From Bog-950 sp964493695 (GTDB lineage Bacteria; Bacteroidota; Bacteroidia; Chitinophagales; LD1), in the NCBI GenBank assembly GCA_964493695.1, contig CAZBPG010000006.1, positions 1-64,000 of the forward strand: 64,000 nt of DNA. The letters run 5' to 3'. The translations under genes were made by a program, and so were the position numbers. This document shows positions 42,382 to 50,747 of this stretch, piece after piece. Under the pieces are notes generated by a model. That model was not told the DNA's origin. It did not search any database and saw nothing but the letters and a program-made list of their open reading frames with translations. How positions within the stretch are numbered: position 1 is the stretch's first letter; each line of letters opens with the position of its first letter.

Positions 42382-44202
42382 ATGCGCTGGAAGTATGTAT
42401 TGCTGCTGACAATAACCATTTGCTGCCATTCGTTTTTAAATGCGCAGCAACTTACCGCCTACCGCGATGAATCATTGCGGCTGTGGGGCTACAAAAACGA
42501 AAGCGGAAAAACCGTAATACCCCCGGCTTTTTCCGAAGCGCGGGCGTTTACCAATGGAGTGGCACAGGTGGCTGTTATTAAAAAGGAACGCTACTGGGGG
42601 CTTATTAACGAAGCAGGAGAATACATACTGAAACCCACTTACAATGGCATGGAAACTTTTTGTGGCGGCTATGCCCAGGTAAGGCATGGCGACCCGGGCT
42701 TTGATAACAACATTCGCAGAGGGTTTATTGATATGCAGGGGAACGAAGTAGTGAAGCCCCGTTTTTTTCATGCAGAAGAATGTTTATCGGAAGATAAGTG
42801 GTTTAAAGTGCAATACCGCGGTGGCGACTGGATTTACGTAAACCTGCAGGACAAGGAAAGTAAAACACCCATCATTACCGAATACGTAGGGCGGCCGAAC
42901 AAAGATTTTTTCCTCTCCTTATCTATTTCGGAAAATGCAGTGGTAATAACCGACCGGGTAACCAAGAAGGAAAAAAAAGTAGAGTTGCCCGATAAGGGAG
43001 AAATGACCGGGGCTACGTACGTGCTGAACGATTTCGTAACCGCCATTCCCTGCAAAGGGCAGACTAATGCCGGCAGCATAACCCACTACTATCTGTTGAT
43101 ACCTGATAAGACAGGGGCGACATTTCTTAAACCAACTAACGGAAACAGTTTTTACACATCACTTAACTACAACAACCAAACAAAAGCCTGTTTTACTGCC
43201 GGCACCGATTTGTATAACCACAAAGGCGAGTTAACAGGCACCGATGCCAATATTGATTTCAAATCAAGTTATTACTTCCTGAATTATAAGCCGCTTAACA
43301 GCTCCGAAAAAGTCGCTTACTATTACAGTAATGGCGGCACACAGTTAAACTTGCCTCCTGTAAAAGACCTGATGTTTTTTCAGGATGGCGATTATTTTTC
43401 GTTTATACACGAGGGAAAGGTGCAACTGCTTAAAATAAAGACCAACAGCATTACTCAAAGTTACGACACCTATAACGATGCTTTTTTTCAAAAGCTGTTG
43501 AAGTATTTCGGCTATCAGAAGGTGTATGATGCCATTAAAAAATCGAATGCAATACCCATACTTACCGATAACCGCGTTTGGAGTTATATGGGCTTAAGCG
43601 GAGGCGCATACAACATAAAAGTAACGGCAGATTATGTACTTCCTTTTTTCAATAATAAACATGCACCGGTAAGCGACCGCGACAAATGGGGGCTCATTAA
43701 CAAAAAGGGAATACCGGTGGCGGCTTGCGAGTTCGATTCGCTCGATATAGGCAACTATCATCTGTTTAAAAACAACGAAGCATATTGTATAAACGCAAAG
43801 GACAGTGTGGTGCCCTATAAACCTGCTGCTGCATCATCGCCCAAACCTGCAACTACTACCAACAACAATATAAATGACCCCGAAAGGTCAACCAGTTTTT
43901 GCTTAGAAGCCATTTACTATACTCCGAAGCGAAGCGATGGTATTACCCGCATAGTGATTATAGCAATTGTAACCACCCGGCAAAAAAACTTAAGTAAGCC
44001 CGAACTTATGGAAACCGTTAAAAACAAGGTGCGCGAAAAAGCGCGAACAAAATATGGAGCATACTTTTATACCTACGGCAATAAAAGTGAATGGATTGAA
44101 CCTGTAGCGAACATTTACCAGGACCCTGATAAATGTATGAAGATGCGCGAAAGCATAAAGAACGGCTACGAAAAAGGCGAAGTCATGTTTATTATCTATT
44201 AA
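42382..44202 (+). CDS. secreted WG-repeat protein
   Basis: A 606-aa protein with a signal peptide (VLLLTITICCHSFLNA) and WG repeats, for example LWGYKNESGKTVIPPAFSEA, YWGLINEAGEYILKPTYN and KWGLINKKGIPVAACEFDS, separated by a long middle part without clear repeats. A proline/alanine linker (SSPKPATTTNNNIND, about residue 490) leads to a last domain of about 110 residues (PELMETVKNKVREKARTKYG) that I do not recognise. WG repeats fold as a beta-propeller-like array and bind proteins. Its stop codon shares bases with that of the convergent lipoprotein gene. Confidence 0.82.
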   Translation: MRWKYVLLLTITICCHSFLNAQQLTAYRDESLRLWGYKNESGKTVIPPAFSEARAFTNGVAQVAVIKKERYWGLINEAGEYILKPTYNGMETFCGGYAQVRHGDPGFDNNIRRGFIDMQGNEVVKPRFFHAEECLSEDKWFKVQYRGGDWIYVNLQDKESKTPIITEYVGRPNKDFFLSLSISENAVVITDRVTKKEKKVELPDKGEMTGATYVLNDFVTAIPCKGQTNAGSITHYYLLIPDKTGATFLKPTNGNSFYTSLNYNNQTKACFTAGTDLYNHKGELTGTDANIDFKSSYYFLNYKPLNSSEKVAYYYSNGGTQLNLPPVKDLMFFQDGDYFSFIHEGKVQLLKIKTNSITQSYDTYNDAFFQKLLKYFGYQKVYDAIKKSNAIPILTDNRVWSYMGLSGGAYNIKVTADYVLPFFNNKHAPVSDRDKWGLINKKGIPVAACEFDSLDIGNYHLFKNNEAYCINAKDSVVPYKPAAASSPKPATTTNNNINDPERSTSFCLEAIYYTPKRSDGITRIVIIAIVTTRQKNLSKPELMETVKNKVREKARTKYGAYFYTYGNKSEWIEPVANIYQDPDKCMKMRESIKNGYEKGEVMFIIY

Positions 44203-44570
44203 TTTGCCGGTTTAAAGGGCTCCATCCTAAGTTCAAAAATATCGGGCGAACAGTGACCGCTGCTTATGCTTTTATGCACCCAACTGAATTGGCTGCCCGG
44301 CTTTACCTGCAGCGAGTCCACCTGTTTCTGCGGAAGGTATGTGGGGAAATGCGAACTGTAATAAATAGTATCCGGCTCGCCAAATTGCTCAATGGCAAAA
44401 ATTACTTCAAACTGGGAACTATCTGCTTCTGTCGGGTAAACCTCCACTACCGTTGCGGGTAAAATTTCTTCGGTGTAACTGCATGGCCCCCCGTCAACAT
44501 TTTGCGGGTGGTTTTTGCAGCCAACCGTCATTATCAAAAGAAAACAGAACGTAACACATAAATATTTCAT
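44199..44570 (-). CDS. small lipoprotein of unknown function
   Basis: A 123-aa lipoprotein: MKYLCVTFCFLLIMTVGC with the lipobox cysteine, followed by a beta-rich mature part that contains FWVHKS-like and a QFGEPDTIYYSSHFPTYLP stretch. No family recognised. I chose the ATG at 44570; an upstream in-frame ATG at 44636 lacks a signal. It overlaps the WG gene tail-to-tail by four bases. Confidence 0.7.
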   Translation of the reverse strand: MKYLCVTFCFLLIMTVGCKNHPQNVDGGPCSYTEEILPATVVEVYPTEADSSQFEVIFAIEQFGEPDTIYYSSHFPTYLPQKQVDSLQVKPGSQFSWVHKSISSGHCSPDIFELRMEPFKPAN

Positions 44571-44785
44571 TGCTTTTGTTTTTATAGTCAGCGAATATTC
44601 TTTGCTAAAAAATAAAGCAGGGAGATGGCATATCAACTGCTTTGTGGCACAGGTAGCATCTTCCCTTTTTATCGTATTTCAGTTTAATTTCCCTATTTAT
44701 CGTTGGCAATCTCTCTTGTTGGTATAGCGATAAATATTTCCCAAAAGTAAAAATGATAAACGAAGTTGTGGTTTTCGTTATGCGT
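44571..44785. other. intergenic region upstream of the BNR-like gene
   Basis: About 215 bases between the small lipoprotein gene and repeat copy R3. No gene or hairpin is visible. Confidence 0.5.
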
Positions 44786-44850
44786 TTACATACTCCTTCT
44801 ATACGGTCCGCCCGTTTCATACAACGCAGGCGATACTTGCCCGAGCAAGC
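44786..44850. repeat. dispersed intergenic repeat, copy R3
   Basis: It reads TACATACTCCTTCTATACGG, TCATACAACGCAGGCGATA and CTTGCCCGAGCAAGC, matching R1 strongly in its left and centre. The right hairpin is decayed. Confidence 0.55.
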
Positions 44851-44996
44851 AGCGCTTTTTATCTGCCCGGCAATTTTTGTAAGAGTACTGCGAATAAACA
44901 GGAAAGTATTTTGCCCCTCCTCAGAGTTACACAAAGATGGCTATGCGTAGAGAAAATAATTTCACACTTTTATACCTTGAAACAAATATTTCAACT

Positions 44997-46181
44997 ATGA
45001 GAAGTTTTATCGTATGCATGCTTACTGTCATAGGGGCGGTTATTGATGTGAGCGCCCAGTGGCAACAGCGCTCTACACAACATCAGGTTACCTCTCTTAC
45101 TTTTAATGGCAGCGGATTTTTTGCAGGAACAATCAACGGTTATGGCGTTATCAAATCCGCAGATAACGGGTTAAACTGGGGAAATTTAAATACCCTCAAC
45201 AAAATGATTTATGCACTCCATTCAAACGTAACCGAAACGTATGCGGGAACAACCACCGGTGCATATAAATCTACCACAGGCGGAAGCAACTGGAGCCCGC
45301 CCGACACGGCATCGGCTAACTTTACACCACTTGCATTTGCACAAACGGGCTCTTACTTGTTTTTTGCCGCCAACGGAGGTGTTTTCCGTTCAACCAATTA
45401 TGGTTTAAACTGGAGTGCTTACAACAATGGTCTGTTAAGTACAAATGTCACCGCTGTTGTAACTATAGGCGATGTTGTTTTTGCCGGCACAGGAGCGGGC
45501 TCAGTTTTTAAATCAACAGGTTTCGGTTTCAATTGGTCATCGGCAAGTTTCGGTTTACCGGGTGGTTCTAACTTAATTACCTGCCTGTATGCCGATGGCT
45601 CTACTCTGTATGCCGGGGTGCATGCAGCCGGAATTTATAAATCGGTTGATAGCGGAAGTACGTGGACCAGCGCAGCTAACGGTTTGCCGGGAAGTAACGA
45701 TGTTTTATGTATTACTTCTTTTAACGGAAATATTTTTGCAGGAACTTATGGCAGCGGAGTTTATCGTTCAACTGACGGGGGACTTCAGTGGACATCTATC
45801 AATAATGGTATTGCCAATAATCCTGCCGACCTGAAGATACATGCGCTGGCAATTGCCTCTACCGATATTTTTGCCGGAACCGAAAACGGTATTTACAAAC
45901 GCAACCTAACCCAAGTAGTTGGGCTAAATGAAATGGATAATACCCCAATGGCTATTCGGGTTTTTCCTAATCCTGCTAAAAAAGAAATTGTCATACAGGT
46001 GGGTAATGATTTGACGCATAACCGCCTCGAAATTTATAACAGTGCAGGCAGTTTGGTTTATTCAGCCGAGGCGGCATCAACGCAACAAACCATTGCAACC
46101 GATTTTTTAACCAGCGGAATTTATTTTATAAAAATATCTGCCGGTAGCCGTTCGGGCGCGTACAAATTTATAGTTGAATAA
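44997..46181 (+). CDS. T9SS-exported BNR/VPS10-like beta-propeller protein
   Basis: A 394-aa secreted protein. After a signal peptide (MLTVIGAVIDVSA) come seven repeats of about 40 residues with the pattern '..aGt..gG.y.S.d.G.nW', for example YAGVHAAGIYKSVDSGSTW and FAGTYGSGVYRSTDGGLQW; this is a propeller like sialidase BNR or sortilin-type proteins without catalytic residues seen. The C-terminal 75 residues are a T9SS sorting domain (AIRVFPNPAKKEIVIQ to FIVE). I chose the ATG at 44997 because it starts the signal peptide. Likely a surface binding protein. Confidence 0.85.
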   Translation: MRSFIVCMLTVIGAVIDVSAQWQQRSTQHQVTSLTFNGSGFFAGTINGYGVIKSADNGLNWGNLNTLNKMIYALHSNVTETYAGTTTGAYKSTTGGSNWSPPDTASANFTPLAFAQTGSYLFFAANGGVFRSTNYGLNWSAYNNGLLSTNVTAVVTIGDVVFAGTGAGSVFKSTGFGFNWSSASFGLPGGSNLITCLYADGSTLYAGVHAAGIYKSVDSGSTWTSAANGLPGSNDVLCITSFNGNIFAGTYGSGVYRSTDGGLQWTSINNGIANNPADLKIHALAIASTDIFAGTENGIYKRNLTQVVGLNEMDNTPMAIRVFPNPAKKEIVIQVGNDLTHNRLEIYNSAGSLVYSAEAASTQQTIATDFLTSGIYFIKISAGSRSGAYKFIVE

Positions 46182-46355
46182 ACCCTGACTTTTCGAAGCA
46201 TGCCAAGAAAGGCTCTGGCGCATTCTTTCGGCAGTTGAGGTGGGAACGGGGTACTGGTGATAAAACCAACATCTGCTTGAATTTTTCCCCAAAAAAACAT
46301 TAACTTCAATTCTGCATTGAGAGGCACACTTTCGACTAACCATTAAAAACTTTTT

Positions 46356-47252
46356 ATGAATGCAAAAGCAATACTCGCGTTAGCAGCTATAGCTGTTTAT
46401 TTATGCTCGTGCGAAGATGGGTGTGAAGAAAAATGTCATGAATTTAAGGTAGAAATTAACTCATTTCCACCGGACTCTTTGAGGGCTTTTGTTTGGAGTG
46501 GTGGTCACGAGCCTTTTTACTATAACTGGAGTAATGGTGGAATCACTCAGGGCATTGCTGATGTTAGCCCCGGTATATATACGGTTACTGTAACCGACAA
46601 CCTGCAATGTAGCGCTTCAGCAAGTTATGTTCTTGGTAATGTAAGTGGTTGTGGTACCGATGTTACCGATGTGGATGGCAACATCTACTCTATTCAGGAA
46701 ATAGGAGGCCAATGCTGGTTAAAAAGTAACCTGATAACTACCAAGTACCGGAATGGTGACGATATTAACGAACAACAAGACAGTATATCGTGGGCAGACG
46801 ATGCTGCCAACCAAAACCCGGTATGGTGCTATTATGGTGGTAATCCTTCTTACAACACCCACACCGGTAAGTTGTACAACTGGTATGTTGTAAACGACCC
46901 CCGAGGGGTGTGCCCTGCGGGCTGGCACGTTCCTTCCTATCCAGAGTACATCCAATTAATTACTTATCTGGGAGGTGCTAACAGTGCGGGAGGTAAACTG
47001 AAGACAAATCTGGCCTGGCATCAACCTAACGCAGGCGGAGATGATTCATCGGGTTTTACGGCTAAAGGCGGTGGCGTAAGAAACGAAGACGCAAGCTTTA
47101 ACAACTCATTGGAGTATACCGGCTCGTTCTGGACAACCACCAATTCGGGCACCACTGCAAGCGCACTTATTTTAAAGTGGGATGAAACCACAGCATACAA
47201 CGCTGTAGTTCCTAAAGGTTCGGGCAGAAGTATAAGGTGCATAAAAGATTAG
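46356..47252 (+). CDS. FISUMP-domain lipoprotein with an SprB-like repeat
   Basis: A 298-aa lipoprotein (LALAAIAVYLCSC, lipobox Cys). Residues about 28-90 resemble half an SprB repeat (YYNWSNGGITQGIADVSPG, YTVTVTDNLQCS). Residues 100-298 form the FISUMP (Fib_succ_major) domain: IGGQCWLKSNL, NTHTGKLYNWYVV, GVCPAGWHVPS and the end SGRSIRCIKD. Such proteins sit at the surface and often occur in families. No sorting domain is present, in keeping with lipoprotein export. Confidence 0.88.
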   Translation: MNAKAILALAAIAVYLCSCEDGCEEKCHEFKVEINSFPPDSLRAFVWSGGHEPFYYNWSNGGITQGIADVSPGIYTVTVTDNLQCSASASYVLGNVSGCGTDVTDVDGNIYSIQEIGGQCWLKSNLITTKYRNGDDINEQQDSISWADDAANQNPVWCYYGGNPSYNTHTGKLYNWYVVNDPRGVCPAGWHVPSYPEYIQLITYLGGANSAGGKLKTNLAWHQPNAGGDDSSGFTAKGGGVRNEDASFNNSLEYTGSFWTTTNSGTTASALILKWDETTAYNAVVPKGSGRSIRCIKD

Positions 47253-47393
47253 TGTTAGCCAACCATACAACCACAGCATAAACTAAACCCTACTTACAAG
47301 ATTGCATTCGGCTTTATCACTATTTTTTCCCTGCATTGATGGGCTTGTTTCGAACACCCCACCATCTGTGCTAGTACTCGCCCAACTCATACA

Positions 47394-47466
47394 AATATCG
47401 AATGTCGAATAATGAATTGAGGGTTACTTCGGTGTTCGGTGTTCATCATTCGTTGTTCATTATTAC
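47394..47466. repeat. dispersed intergenic hairpin sequence
   Basis: AATAATGAA (47408-47416) pairs with TTCATTATT (47456-47464), and GTGTTCGGTGTTCATCATTC lies between. ATTCGA/TTCGTTGTTCATT sequences of this sort are common intergenic repeats in Bacteroidota. It sits in a 395-base gap that also holds a sorting-domain remnant. Confidence 0.5.
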
Positions 47467-47477
47467 ATGCTTCTTCT

Positions 47478-47567
47478 GTATTGCCCATCCAACTCACCAC
47501 CGGTATCTACTTTGTAGAACTAAAAAGCAGCGATGCGGTGGTGCGGAAAAGGTTTGTGAAGATGTAA
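47478..47567 (+). pseudogene. remnant of a T9SS sorting domain
   Basis: The frame reads SSVLPIQLTTGIYFVELKSS, then DAVVRKRFVKM and stop. This matches the last 30 residues of T9SS sorting domains ('..L..GIYF..L.......KKF.K.'). Nothing upstream carries a protein body. It is a separate, short orphan end, different in sequence from copies A-C. Confidence 0.65.
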
Positions 47568-47647
47568 ATCAAATTCCGGTAAATAAATTCTGTTAAACGC
47601 ATATGCTATCCGTAAATTCTGAACAAAACCATCGAAGTTAAGCAAAT

Positions 47648-48895
47648 ATGATGAAAAAACACACCGGTCTTTTTGTTTTAGCAGTTCTTCTTTCATTTAC
47701 AAAGACCAACGCACAGGTCACCGACCCGGTGGTCACTTCCTGGATTATCAATACCACCAATGCTACCGGCTACAGCGGCTTAACCGCCAATGTGCAGGCC
47801 GTTAATTACACCACTACCGATGTGTATGTTACCTGCACCTGCATACCGGGTTACGATATCGGTCCGTGGACGGGCAACCCGAACACACCGGCTAACCAGA
47901 ATTTCTGTTTCAAGATTACGCGCTCGCCTCAACCTAAAACGGGAACTAAAACCGCCACCGGTTTAGGGCACATTGGCGTTTGGACAAACGGGGTAAGTAT
48001 TTTTAATGCTAAAGACGCGTTCTCCTATAACAATGCCGGTATCTGGAATCAGGATGCACTGCCGAACGAAGGCGCCAGCTTTGATGATTGTCTTGGCCAT
48101 CCCGCACCTAACGGTGAGTATCACCATCACGTAAACCCCACCTGTCTTTACGATGACCAGGCAACTACTGTTCACTCGCCTATTATCGGTTACGCTTTTG
48201 ACGGCTTTCCTATTTACGGGGCGTATGCCTATAACGATACCACCGGCACCGGTGCCATTACGCGCATGAGAACGGGTTACCGCCTGCGCAACATTACCGA
48301 CCGCACCACCCTTGCCGATGGAACAGTTTTACAGTCCGGTCAATACGGTCCTGCTATAGGCGGGCAGTATCCTCTCGGAAAATACATTGAGGACTATGAG
48401 TATGTGCCGGGCCTCGGCCACCTCGACCAATACAACGGCAGGGTTTGCATTACGCCCGAATATCCGCTTGGCACTTACGCCTACTTTGTAACTATCGACA
48501 GCAATCAGGTTCCCGTTTATCCGTATACAGTAGGGGCTTCCTATTACGGAGTAGTAAATGCCGGAAATACCGGTCCCCAGTCGGGACATAATACTATACC
48601 GGGCGGAGCCACTTTATATACGGCACCGGTTACCGGTGTAGAAGAAACAGCCAATGAGTTTGCTCTGAATGTTTTCCCTAATCCGGCACAGGAGAAAATT
48701 TTTGTTCAGTCAGGCAACGGACAACTACCCGTTGAAATTGTTTTAAGAGATGTGTTGGGAAGAGAAATTATTGCTGAGCGAAACAATATTTCCGCTATTA
48801 CTACCCTGAACGTTTCAAACCTGAATGCCGGAGTTTATCTGTTACAGGCAAACGCTGACGGTAAGCACTACACCATCAAAGTGATAGTTCAATAA
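47648..48895 (+). CDS. T9SS-exported YHYH-domain protein
   Basis: A 415-aa protein with a signal peptide (GLFVLAVLLSFTKTNA). The middle part carries the YHYH-domain landmarks: CLGHPAPNGEYHHHVNPTCL, GYAFDGFPIYGAYAYND, GQYPLGKYIEDYEYVPG and YPLGTYAYFVT. The C-terminal 75 residues are a T9SS sorting domain (ALNVFPNPAQEKIFVQS to KVIVQ). YHYH proteins are metal- or heme-binding-like secreted proteins of poorly known role. An ATG one codon further (47651) is an equal start candidate. Confidence 0.9.
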   Translation: MMKKHTGLFVLAVLLSFTKTNAQVTDPVVTSWIINTTNATGYSGLTANVQAVNYTTTDVYVTCTCIPGYDIGPWTGNPNTPANQNFCFKITRSPQPKTGTKTATGLGHIGVWTNGVSIFNAKDAFSYNNAGIWNQDALPNEGASFDDCLGHPAPNGEYHHHVNPTCLYDDQATTVHSPIIGYAFDGFPIYGAYAYNDTTGTGAITRMRTGYRLRNITDRTTLADGTVLQSGQYGPAIGGQYPLGKYIEDYEYVPGLGHLDQYNGRVCITPEYPLGTYAYFVTIDSNQVPVYPYTVGASYYGVVNAGNTGPQSGHNTIPGGATLYTAPVTGVEETANEFALNVFPNPAQEKIFVQSGNGQLPVEIVLRDVLGREIIAERNNISAITTLNVSNLNAGVYLLQANADGKHYTIKVIVQ

Positions 48896-48968
48896 CCATC
48901 CTTCTGTTTACAAGTCTCACCTGGGCAATGGCGAAAAGCTGAACAGTATTCAGACTTTTGCGCGGAGT

Positions 48969-50519
48969 ATGAAACGCAAAGTCAGTTCGTATTTTCTGCA
49001 ATCTGCCAAGTACGATTTAACCGCCAGTATTACTGTATTTTTTGTAGCCCTACCGCTTTGTCTCGGCATTTCTCTGGCATCCGGTGCACCGGTTTATTCC
49101 GGTTTGCTGGCAGGTATTATCGGAGGAATAATTGTGTCCATCATCAGCCAGTCGCAGTTAAGTGTAAGCGGTCCTGCAGCAGGGCTCACGGCCATTTGCG
49201 CTGCCGCAATTGCACAGTTGGGTTCCATAGAATATTTTTTTGCCGCGGTTGCTTTGGCAGGGTTACTTCAAATTCTTTTAGGCGTTTTCCGGCTCGGTGG
49301 GTTTACCCGGTTTATTCCTTCAGCAGTTATTCGCGGCATGTTGGCCGCCATCGGCATCATTCTTATTTCAAAACAAATTCCTTTGCTCATTGGCTATAAC
49401 CAGCCTGATTTCTGGACGAAAGAATTTTTTAATCTCTTCACTTTTCAGCATGGCTTCCAAAATATCAGTTCACTGTTTGAGCATGTTTCTCTTGGAGTAG
49501 TTATGCTTTCAGCAGTTATACTGTTGCTGTTTTACGTGTGGGAGAAATTTATTGCCAACCGGATTCCGTATCTGCCTTCTTCATTTGTAGTAGTGCTGCA
49601 AGGTGTGGTGCTGGCTTTTTTACTCAGCAGAATATTCCCGTCTCTTCAACTGGCAAGCACACATTATGTAACCGTGCCCGGAAATGTTTTTTCGCAAATT
49701 CATTTGCCGGAGGTCTCTTCGTTTTTCAGCAAGGCAGAAGTTTGGCAAAATGCCGTAGTCATTTGCTTTGTAGCCACACTCGAAACCTTGTTGAGTATAG
49801 AAGCTATTGACAAACTCGACCCCTACAACAGAATCACTCCTCAAAACAGAGAACTGGTGGCGCAGGGTACCGGAAATTTTTTGAGCGGACTGCTTGGCGG
49901 ATTACCAATCACCGCGGTGATTGTGCGCAGTTCTGCCAATGCCGAAGCAGGGGCACGCACTAAAGTCTCCTCTATTATGCATGGCGTTTGGTTGGTGGTG
50001 GTTTTAGCCATTGCCATTCCGGTTATTAATCTCATTCCTTATTGTGCGTTGGCAGTTATTCTCATCCGCACCGGTTACAATCTGGCCAAGCCGAAAATGA
50101 TTTTGTCGGTTTACCGGCAGGGGAAGGAACAGTTCTTTCCTTTTGCGGTTACTGTGGTGGCTATTCTTTTCACCGATCTGCTCATTGGTGTTTTAATAGG
50201 AATTGCCTTTGCGGTTTATTATCTCATCATGCATACCTACCGTGCAGGATATACAATTCGCGAGTACGAAACCGATGGCAAAAAGCATTTCTTTATTGAA
50301 CTGGCGCTTAACGTAAGTTTCCTGAATAAAAAGCGAATTGCCGAAATGCTCGACCGGCTGCCCGAAGAGTCAGTCGTAGAAATAGTGGGCTCTAAAAGCA
50401 TTTACATTGACCACGATATCCTCGAAATCTTTCATGATTTTAAAGCAAAAGCAAAGGATAAAGACATTCATTTAATCATGAAGGATATTGCGGAAGTAGA
50501 AACAATGGAACTTCATTGA
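48969..50519 (+). CDS. SulP-family anion transporter with STAS domain
   Basis: A 516-aa inner-membrane transporter. About 10-12 hydrophobic segments cover residues 15-430; SulP landmarks are FVALPLCLGISLASGAP, QSQLSVSGPAAGLTAI, and RSSANAEAGARTKVSSIMHG. Residues about 430-516 form a STAS domain (FIELALNVSFLNKKRIAEML, VVEIVGSKSIYIDHD). Members carry sulfate, bicarbonate or other anions; the ion cannot be told here. No carbonic anhydrase gene follows, as is common for the bicarbonate type. Confidence 0.94.
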   Translation: MKRKVSSYFLQSAKYDLTASITVFFVALPLCLGISLASGAPVYSGLLAGIIGGIIVSIISQSQLSVSGPAAGLTAICAAAIAQLGSIEYFFAAVALAGLLQILLGVFRLGGFTRFIPSAVIRGMLAAIGIILISKQIPLLIGYNQPDFWTKEFFNLFTFQHGFQNISSLFEHVSLGVVMLSAVILLLFYVWEKFIANRIPYLPSSFVVVLQGVVLAFLLSRIFPSLQLASTHYVTVPGNVFSQIHLPEVSSFFSKAEVWQNAVVICFVATLETLLSIEAIDKLDPYNRITPQNRELVAQGTGNFLSGLLGGLPITAVIVRSSANAEAGARTKVSSIMHGVWLVVVLAIAIPVINLIPYCALAVILIRTGYNLAKPKMILSVYRQGKEQFFPFAVTVVAILFTDLLIGVLIGIAFAVYYLIMHTYRAGYTIREYETDGKKHFFIELALNVSFLNKKRIAEMLDRLPEESVVEIVGSKSIYIDHDILEIFHDFKAKAKDKDIHLIMKDIAEVETMELH

Positions 50520-50602
50520 GTAGTGTTTGGCAGCGGTAGGTTAAATCACTACTTCTATTCGCGACTATAATTTCTATTTTCGCCCGGTTCAGAAAATGTT
50601 TT

Positions 50603-50674
50603 GGCCACGTAGTTCAATGGATAGAACGAGGGTTTCCTAAACTCTAAATAGCAGTTCGATTCTGCTCGCGGCTA
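50603..50674 (+). tRNA. tRNA-Arg (anticodon CCU)
   Basis: The 72-base sequence folds as a tRNA: D stem GTTC/GAAC, anticodon stem AGGGT/ACTCT around loop TTCCTAA (anticodon CCT), T stem AGCAG/CTGCT around TTCGATT, and an acceptor stem of seven pairs with a G-U at position 1 and one A-C mismatch at position 5. CCA is not encoded. CCT reads AGG arginine codons. Confidence 0.85.
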
Positions 50675-50747
50675 CTGGTATGGAATTATTACTTTGAAAA
50701 AGAGTTCACTTTTTAGGTCTCCCAAATACAAATAGCCATTGAGGAGT

